Positions 60,495 to 64,000 of a stretch of DNA of 64,000 nt are shown piece after piece (positions within the stretch are counted from its first letter, which is position 1; each line of letters begins with the position of its first letter). The notes beneath the pieces are model-generated. The model saw nothing but the letters and a program-made list of their open reading frames with translations, made no database searches and was not told the DNA's origin. Source of the DNA: an uncultured Muribaculaceae bacterium (GTDB taxonomy: Bacteria > Bacteroidota > Bacteroidia > Bacteroidales > Muribaculaceae); contig CAUBJF010000012.1 in assembly GCA_958436175.1 (NCBI GenBank), forward strand, positions 17,999 through 81,998, in the 5' to 3' direction. The position numbers were made by a program, and so were the translations under genes.

Positions 60495-61385
60495 ATGAAA
60501 ACAGACATAAGTGTTCCCCGATCTCTGAGTGAGTTTGAAGAGATGGTGCTCAACCGGCAAGTGCCGGATATGCCCGGATACTACCGGCTGACTGTGTGGC
60601 GGTATTGTTCGTCTTGTGAGGGCGATTTCCGGTTCAAACTGGAAGATTCGACTTATCGAGTGCCTGTGTGCGAGCCCTCATGGATGGGAAGGCTACCTGA
60701 GACAGGTATCTTCACAACTATGGACGATGCTATTGGAGCGATGAAGCGCCTTGCCGGACAGCCAGACATACTCTCCTTTGAGATAGAGAAGTTCCCGTAT
60801 GGCGATATAACCGACCATCATTTCAGCATTGATTCTCTGCAATATGACAGCGAGGGACGTTTTGTGCAGCGAGCTAGCTGCTCGGCATATCATTATGAAA
60901 AGCCCGGTATCTACGGCAAGTTTTTCGGACATTTCCCCGACCAGATGCCTTATAAGATAGGGGATATAGTTACCGTAATCATATCCGAGCCTATGAAGAA
61001 CATGAAATATGCCGTGCTCGGTGTCGTGGCAATGCACCCGAAAACAATTAAGGACGGTTATTCCGAATACAAAAGCGCTTTGAAAGCATGGGTAAAGGCC
61101 GGTAATACGCCCGAGACATGGCTTGATACGAACAAATATTCAGGCAGCGACGAGGACGAATACTTCATTCAGATAGGAGCCATGGACAAGTATATGCAGA
61201 AATTTACGTTCATAAATCCGATGTCTGTGATGCCGGCACCAACAAATTTGCCCGAGAAAGTGAAAGCCGATTTAATGAAATGGTACGGCGAGTATCTTGA
61301 CTTCGTAAAGAAGGCAGAGGAAGAAGAGATGGCAACTATCAAAAAAATATGTAACGAAATCAATAAAGAAAATGGAGAAGAATAA
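60495..61385 (+). CDS. Hypothetical protein, paralogue of the protein at 56753
   Basis: 296 residues. The N-terminal half contains FTTMDDAIGAMKRL and FPYGDITDHHFSIDSLQYDS; the middle carries PYKIGDIVTVIISEP, and the C-terminal part reads FTFINPMSVMPAPTNLPEKV, all aligned in order with the 56753 protein. It ends with a charged coiled-coil-like tail (KKAEEEEMATIKKICNEINK). No membrane helix. The next gene overlaps its end by 14 nt. The family is unknown to me. Confidence 0.65.
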   Translation: MKTDISVPRSLSEFEEMVLNRQVPDMPGYYRLTVWRYCSSCEGDFRFKLEDSTYRVPVCEPSWMGRLPETGIFTTMDDAIGAMKRLAGQPDILSFEIEKFPYGDITDHHFSIDSLQYDSEGRFVQRASCSAYHYEKPGIYGKFFGHFPDQMPYKIGDIVTVIISEPMKNMKYAVLGVVAMHPKTIKDGYSEYKSALKAWVKAGNTPETWLDTNKYSGSDEDEYFIQIGAMDKYMQKFTFINPMSVMPAPTNLPEKVKADLMKWYGEYLDFVKKAEEEEMATIKKICNEINKENGEE

Positions 61386-61983
61386 TAGCGAACTGCCTGT
61401 GATGATGTATCTGCACGGATTTATGTCCGGAGCTAACGGTGCCAAACAGCGCCAGTTGCAAAAGCTGTTCAAGGGGCGATACCGTGTTATTGCGCCTGAA
61501 CTTGACGCTGATCCCGACCACTCTCTCGAAATTATCAACAAGACAATAGAGGCAGAGAAGCCCGCAATAATCATCGGCACATCACTCGGCGGCTGGATGG
61601 CGACAGTGTGCGACAGCGGCGATGCCGATATTGTGGTTGTAAATCCAGTTACACGCCCTGAAATACAGTTGAAACACTGGGTAGGCGACGAGCGGACATA
61701 CTTCTGCAAGCGTCTCGACGGCGTGCAGACATATACTCTGACTGATGAAACTCTCAACAAATACACCAAGTATTCGGCGATGAGAGACTTATCTCTGAAA
61801 CGAAACTACATCTATGCTCTATGTTCCACCGCAGATGAACTTCTCGGGACATCCCATGTCGAGATCCTTAAAGACATACTCCCACAAAGTCAGCTAATGA
61901 TTGTAGATGATTTCGGACATCAATGCAAAGACTCCGGAATGGGTCATCTTTATGATCTTATAGAACAGGCTATCGCGTCATAG
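61372..61983 (+). CDS. YqiA/YcfP-like alpha/beta-hydrolase
   Basis: A 203-residue cytoplasmic esterase. MMYLHGFMSGANGAKQRQLQ carries the oxyanion His-Gly, IIIGTSLGGWMATV is the nucleophile elbow with the catalytic Ser, and FGHQCKD near the end gives the His. The closest family is the YqiA esterase/UPF0227 group. The substrate is unknown. It overlaps the previous gene by 14 nt, so it belongs to the same palindrome-controlled unit. Confidence 0.85.
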   Translation: MEKNNSELPVMMYLHGFMSGANGAKQRQLQKLFKGRYRVIAPELDADPDHSLEIINKTIEAEKPAIIIGTSLGGWMATVCDSGDADIVVVNPVTRPEIQLKHWVGDERTYFCKRLDGVQTYTLTDETLNKYTKYSAMRDLSLKRNYIYALCSTADELLGTSHVEILKDILPQSQLMIVDDFGHQCKDSGMGHLYDLIEQAIAS

Positions 61984-62088
61984 AGAGTCCACAAAACTTT
62001 GAAAGTTGTTAATATCGAGAGTTTCAAGGCTATTAGAAGTCTCTGCTTCTTCCATAGCGGCGAGAGTAATTTCATTGGGGATTTCCAT
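61978..62088 (-). pseudogene. Remnant of an antitoxin-like gene
   Basis: A 36-codon frame, MEIPNEITLAAMEEAETSNS followed by LETLDINNFQSFVDSL-stop, on the minus strand and overlapping the YqiA-like stop. IPNEITLAAMEEAE resembles the C-terminal part of RelB/DinJ-type antitoxins. An in-frame TAA lies a few codons upstream (about 62109), so the N-terminal DNA-binding part is missing. No toxin gene is adjacent. The rest of 61984-62320 shows no gene. Confidence 0.45.
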
Positions 62089-62320
62089 AGCCGTTGACAG
62101 TATTGCCCTATCTTAAGAGCTATTTGGAATAATATTGTTAATTTTGTGGGAAATAAAAAAACCGGATTCTTCACCTGCATCTAAAAACAGGGAGAGGAAT
62201 TACCGGGACTGCGATGTAAAATTAATCATTATATGCCATATAACAAAGCTTTTCTATAAAGTTATTTCGGATTGCTCATAATACTATTAGGCAACATTTC
62301 GCTGATTTATAGCGTTAAAG

Positions 62321-62351
62321 TTGTAAACGAACGAATTTATTATTAACTTTG
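62321..62351 (+). promoter_or_regulatory. Promoter of the GNAT operon
   Basis: TTG (62321-62323), 20 bp, TAACTTTG (62344-62351). The start codon of the small gene follows 7 nt downstream. Confidence 0.8.
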
Positions 62352-62358
62352 CAACACA

Positions 62359-62526
62359 ATGGCAAAACCGATAAGAAATACACCGATTCTCAGTGGTCGT
62401 GATGCGAAAGCTTTCAGACATGAGATTTCACAACTTCCGTCTGCAGATGAACGTAGACGGGAGCGGGAACGTATTGCCGCAAGCGTAAAACAGTTGAAGT
62501 CAATGATTGCTTCATTGCCCCGATGA
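62359..62526 (+). CDS. Small basic protein, 55 residues, partner of the GNAT protein
   Basis: MAKPIRNTPILSGRDAKAFR, then a charged helix SADERRRERERIAASVKQLK, ending ASLPR-stop. It overlaps the next gene by ATGA. Short, helical and coupled to an acetyltransferase, it fits the antitoxin position of GNAT toxin-antitoxin pairs in Bacteroidota; it is not the DUF1778 type known from enterobacteria. The start is set by the promoter 7 nt upstream. Confidence 0.65.
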   Translation: MAKPIRNTPILSGRDAKAFRHEISQLPSADERRRERERIAASVKQLKSMIASLPR

Positions 62527-63170
62527 GTACATTATCGGAAAACATACCGTTTAAACGTCTTTCCCCTCAATCCGATCTTCTGCCCTTTGATTGCGGCAAT
62601 ACCGATTTGACCGATTACTTTCTTAACTCGGCCAAGTCAGACATGCGGAAACTATTGTCCGTCACATACTACCTTGAAGCGGAAGGTAAGACTGTGTTGT
62701 TCTTTACTCTGTCAAATGATAAAATCGCAGAGATTGAACAGAAGAAAAGCGGAGAGCCCCTGTTTTCTAAAAGTTTCTTCAAGAAAATCAAAGACAAATT
62801 CGGCAGACCCAAACATCGTTCCGATTATCCGGCTGTCAAAATCGGACGTTTCGGAGTAAATCGAAGTTACCGAAACACCGGCAGTCATTGGGGTTCCCGA
62901 ACTCTTGACTTTATAAAGTATTGGATGATTACCGAAAATAAGACCGGCTGTTGTTTCATTACCGTAGACGCATATGCTACAGCTGTCGGGTTTTATTTGA
63001 AGAACGGATTCAAGTTTCTGGGAGAGAAGGAACGAAAAGGGTATGAAAACTGGGAGAAAGCCAATCCTGATTTTAGGACACGCGAAACGATGGACGACAT
63101 TCCGACATTTGCCATGTATTTTAATTTGCTTTCTTTAGTAGATGATACTTTTGTACCCGTATCAAAATAA
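62523..63170 (+). CDS. GNAT-family acetyltransferase, probable toxin
   Basis: A 215-residue protein. The N-terminal part has LLPFDCGNTDLTDYFLNSA, the start typical of GNAT toxins and their relatives; the acetyl-CoA site is probably in KIGRFGVNRSYRNTGSHWGS, where the usual QxxGxG/A is changed to RNTGSHWG; the C-terminal part has AVGFYLKNGFKFLG. Known members acetylate the amino acid on charged tRNA. Translation is coupled to the 55-residue gene. Its target is unknown. Confidence 0.8.
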   Translation: MSTLSENIPFKRLSPQSDLLPFDCGNTDLTDYFLNSAKSDMRKLLSVTYYLEAEGKTVLFFTLSNDKIAEIEQKKSGEPLFSKSFFKKIKDKFGRPKHRSDYPAVKIGRFGVNRSYRNTGSHWGSRTLDFIKYWMITENKTGCCFITVDAYATAVGFYLKNGFKFLGEKERKGYENWEKANPDFRTRETMDDIPTFAMYFNLLSLVDDTFVPVSK

Positions 63171-63265
63171 TCTTTTAGATAGAAACGACACGAAAAACAG
63201 CGTGTTATGATAACCCGTACAAGATTAAATTGACACGTTTTTAAATCGACGCGTTTTATAAAATT

Positions 63266-63291
63266 AGAGCAGGCCCCGAAAGACCTGCTCT
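63266..63291 (+). terminator. Terminator after the GNAT operon
   Basis: AGAGCAGG (63266-63273) pairs with CCTGCTCT (63284-63291) around 10 nt, followed by TGTCGTTTT. It lies 95 nt after the GNAT stop. Confidence 0.8.
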
Positions 63292-63354
63292 TGTCGTTTT
63301 CTGGATAGACGATTATCTAACCGCGATATATAATATAAAACGACATATTTAAGA

Positions 63355-63969
63355 ATGTGTACATATGAATTTTTTAATATTGAGGTGTGGCTATCGAAGG
63401 AATGTTATGCGTCCAAGCCCACAACAGTAGATTACCAGCGTATGAGCTGGGTACAGACATCCTTGACTGTCTCTGAGTTTATAGACCGAATCGCTCAGGG
63501 TTACTCCTATTGTCATATTTATTACGGTTCCAGACGGATCAAATCCAAATTCCATTTCTCACAGGTAGTCAGCATTGATGTTGATGATACCGTGACTTCT
63601 CTTGCTGACTTTATTGTGAACTGTCCCCTTAAACCCACATTCGCCTATGAAACTTTCTCTAATGGTAAGGATGGACTTTATTCATACAGACTTGTATACG
63701 TGTTTAAAGAACGGTTGAACGCTTCTCAGTTTGAATGTGCATACGGCAAGATTGTTTCCTTGATTAACTTAACGGATACCAAAGACCATTGCGGCAAAGT
63801 TCTTACCCAGTTAATGAACGGTACCACAAGCGGAGCTTACATATACCGGAGTTATATTGTATATTCTACGGAAACCGACATCATTCTTGATAATTATACA
63901 GAAGATAAGGTAATAAACGTAAATTATAAATCCAAAAAACAATTTTTCAAAATCAAATTTCAAATTTAA
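63355..63969 (+). CDS. Possible primase-like N-terminal domain protein, 204 residues
   Basis: Begins MCTYEFFNIEVWLSKECYAS. The block FHFSQVVSIDVDDTVTSLAD followed by PTFAYETFSN and LYSYRLVYVFKERLNASQFE resembles the N-terminal archaeo-eukaryotic-primase region of phage and plasmid replication proteins, where IDxDD holds catalytic acids and a later R-rich strand follows. The usual helicase part is absent: the frame stops at 63967-63969, 31 nt before the window edge. It may be a stand-alone or shortened replication gene of a mobile element. Moderate to low certainty. Confidence 0.45.
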   Translation: MCTYEFFNIEVWLSKECYASKPTTVDYQRMSWVQTSLTVSEFIDRIAQGYSYCHIYYGSRRIKSKFHFSQVVSIDVDDTVTSLADFIVNCPLKPTFAYETFSNGKDGLYSYRLVYVFKERLNASQFECAYGKIVSLINLTDTKDHCGKVLTQLMNGTTSGAYIYRSYIVYSTETDIILDNYTEDKVINVNYKSKKQFFKIKFQI

Positions 63970-64000
63970 TTTCAACAACAATTTTAATTATATAATTAAT

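Noticed and set aside
1..64000. tRNA, rRNA, group I/II intron or insertion sequence
   Set aside because: I found no cloverleaf, rRNA segment, reverse transcriptase, transposase or IS terminal repeats that I could support by reading.

Overview
The window is bacterial chromosome from the phylum Bacteroidota, order Bacteroidales. Three things point there: promoters of the TAnnTTTG (-7) / TTTG (-33) type, a division and cell-wall cluster with a PASTA-bearing FtsI and a very acidic FtsA tail, and Bacteroidales-typical families (DUF4494, GH109, DUF1080, PiT-PhoU fusion). A Muribaculaceae-like gut or faecal anaerobe is my best guess, but this is inference. No rRNA, tRNA or CRISPR array was seen.

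Region 1 (1-6.7 kb): a minus-strand housekeeping group (bifunctional DAHP synthase/chorismate mutase running off the left edge, frr, pyrH). It is divergent from a plus-strand carbohydrate group: a GH109-like lipoprotein, a DUF486 membrane protein and a GH51 arabinofuranosidase. Region 2 (6.8-24.7 kb): a compact dcw operon rsmH-ftsL-ftsI-murE-mraY-murD-ftsW-murG-murC-ftsQ-ftsA-ftsZ, with no mraZ in front, followed without a break by a sirtuin, an ECF-like sigma factor, a DUF4494 protein and YggS. A 15-bp perfect hairpin closes it. Region 3 (24.8-47.8 kb): membrane pyrophosphatase, SGNH esterase, PiT phosphate transporter and a PhoR/PhoB-type two-component system; then an oxidoreductase plus HEAT-DUF1080 pair that suggests 3-keto-glycoside chemistry; then a minus-strand run of a phosphatidylserine-decarboxylase-like enzyme, a GadC-like antiporter, an MFS transporter, a porin and an FGGY kinase; then an M48-like protein with a broken zinc motif, a YpfJ-type metallopeptidase and an EamA transporter.

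Region 4 (48-64 kb) is an accessory island. It is visibly more A+T-rich in places and full of small, unrecognised, truncated or decayed genes, and it holds the most unusual signals. Seven copies of an 18-bp palindrome (TGTCAG-N6-CCGACA) each lie 39-40 nt upstream of the end of a -7 box and head different units between 48.07 and 60.47 kb, which looks like one regulon. One of these promoters drives no protein gene but a structured RNA (58.29-58.57 kb) made of two related modules and closed by a strong terminator. A third module with the same terminator lies at 56.52-56.66 kb. The closing stems differ in sequence but keep pairing. The two module regions lie directly in front of palindrome promoters for an unknown protein (56.75 kb) and a DprA/SLOG protein (58.66 kb).

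Between 52.8 and 56.5 kb, genes are separated by A/T-only inverted repeats, as if assembled as cassettes. One of them encodes a four-helix-bundle (IVP/S23-type) protein directly after a truncated gene. The island also carries a HepT/MntA-type HEPN-nucleotidyltransferase pair, a GNAT protein preceded by a small arginine-rich partner, a YqiA-like esterase, a two-gene A+T-rich operon of unknown function (49.28-51.44 kb) and, at the right edge, a possible primase-like domain. Together these suggest a defence or mobile-element hotspot under shared control.
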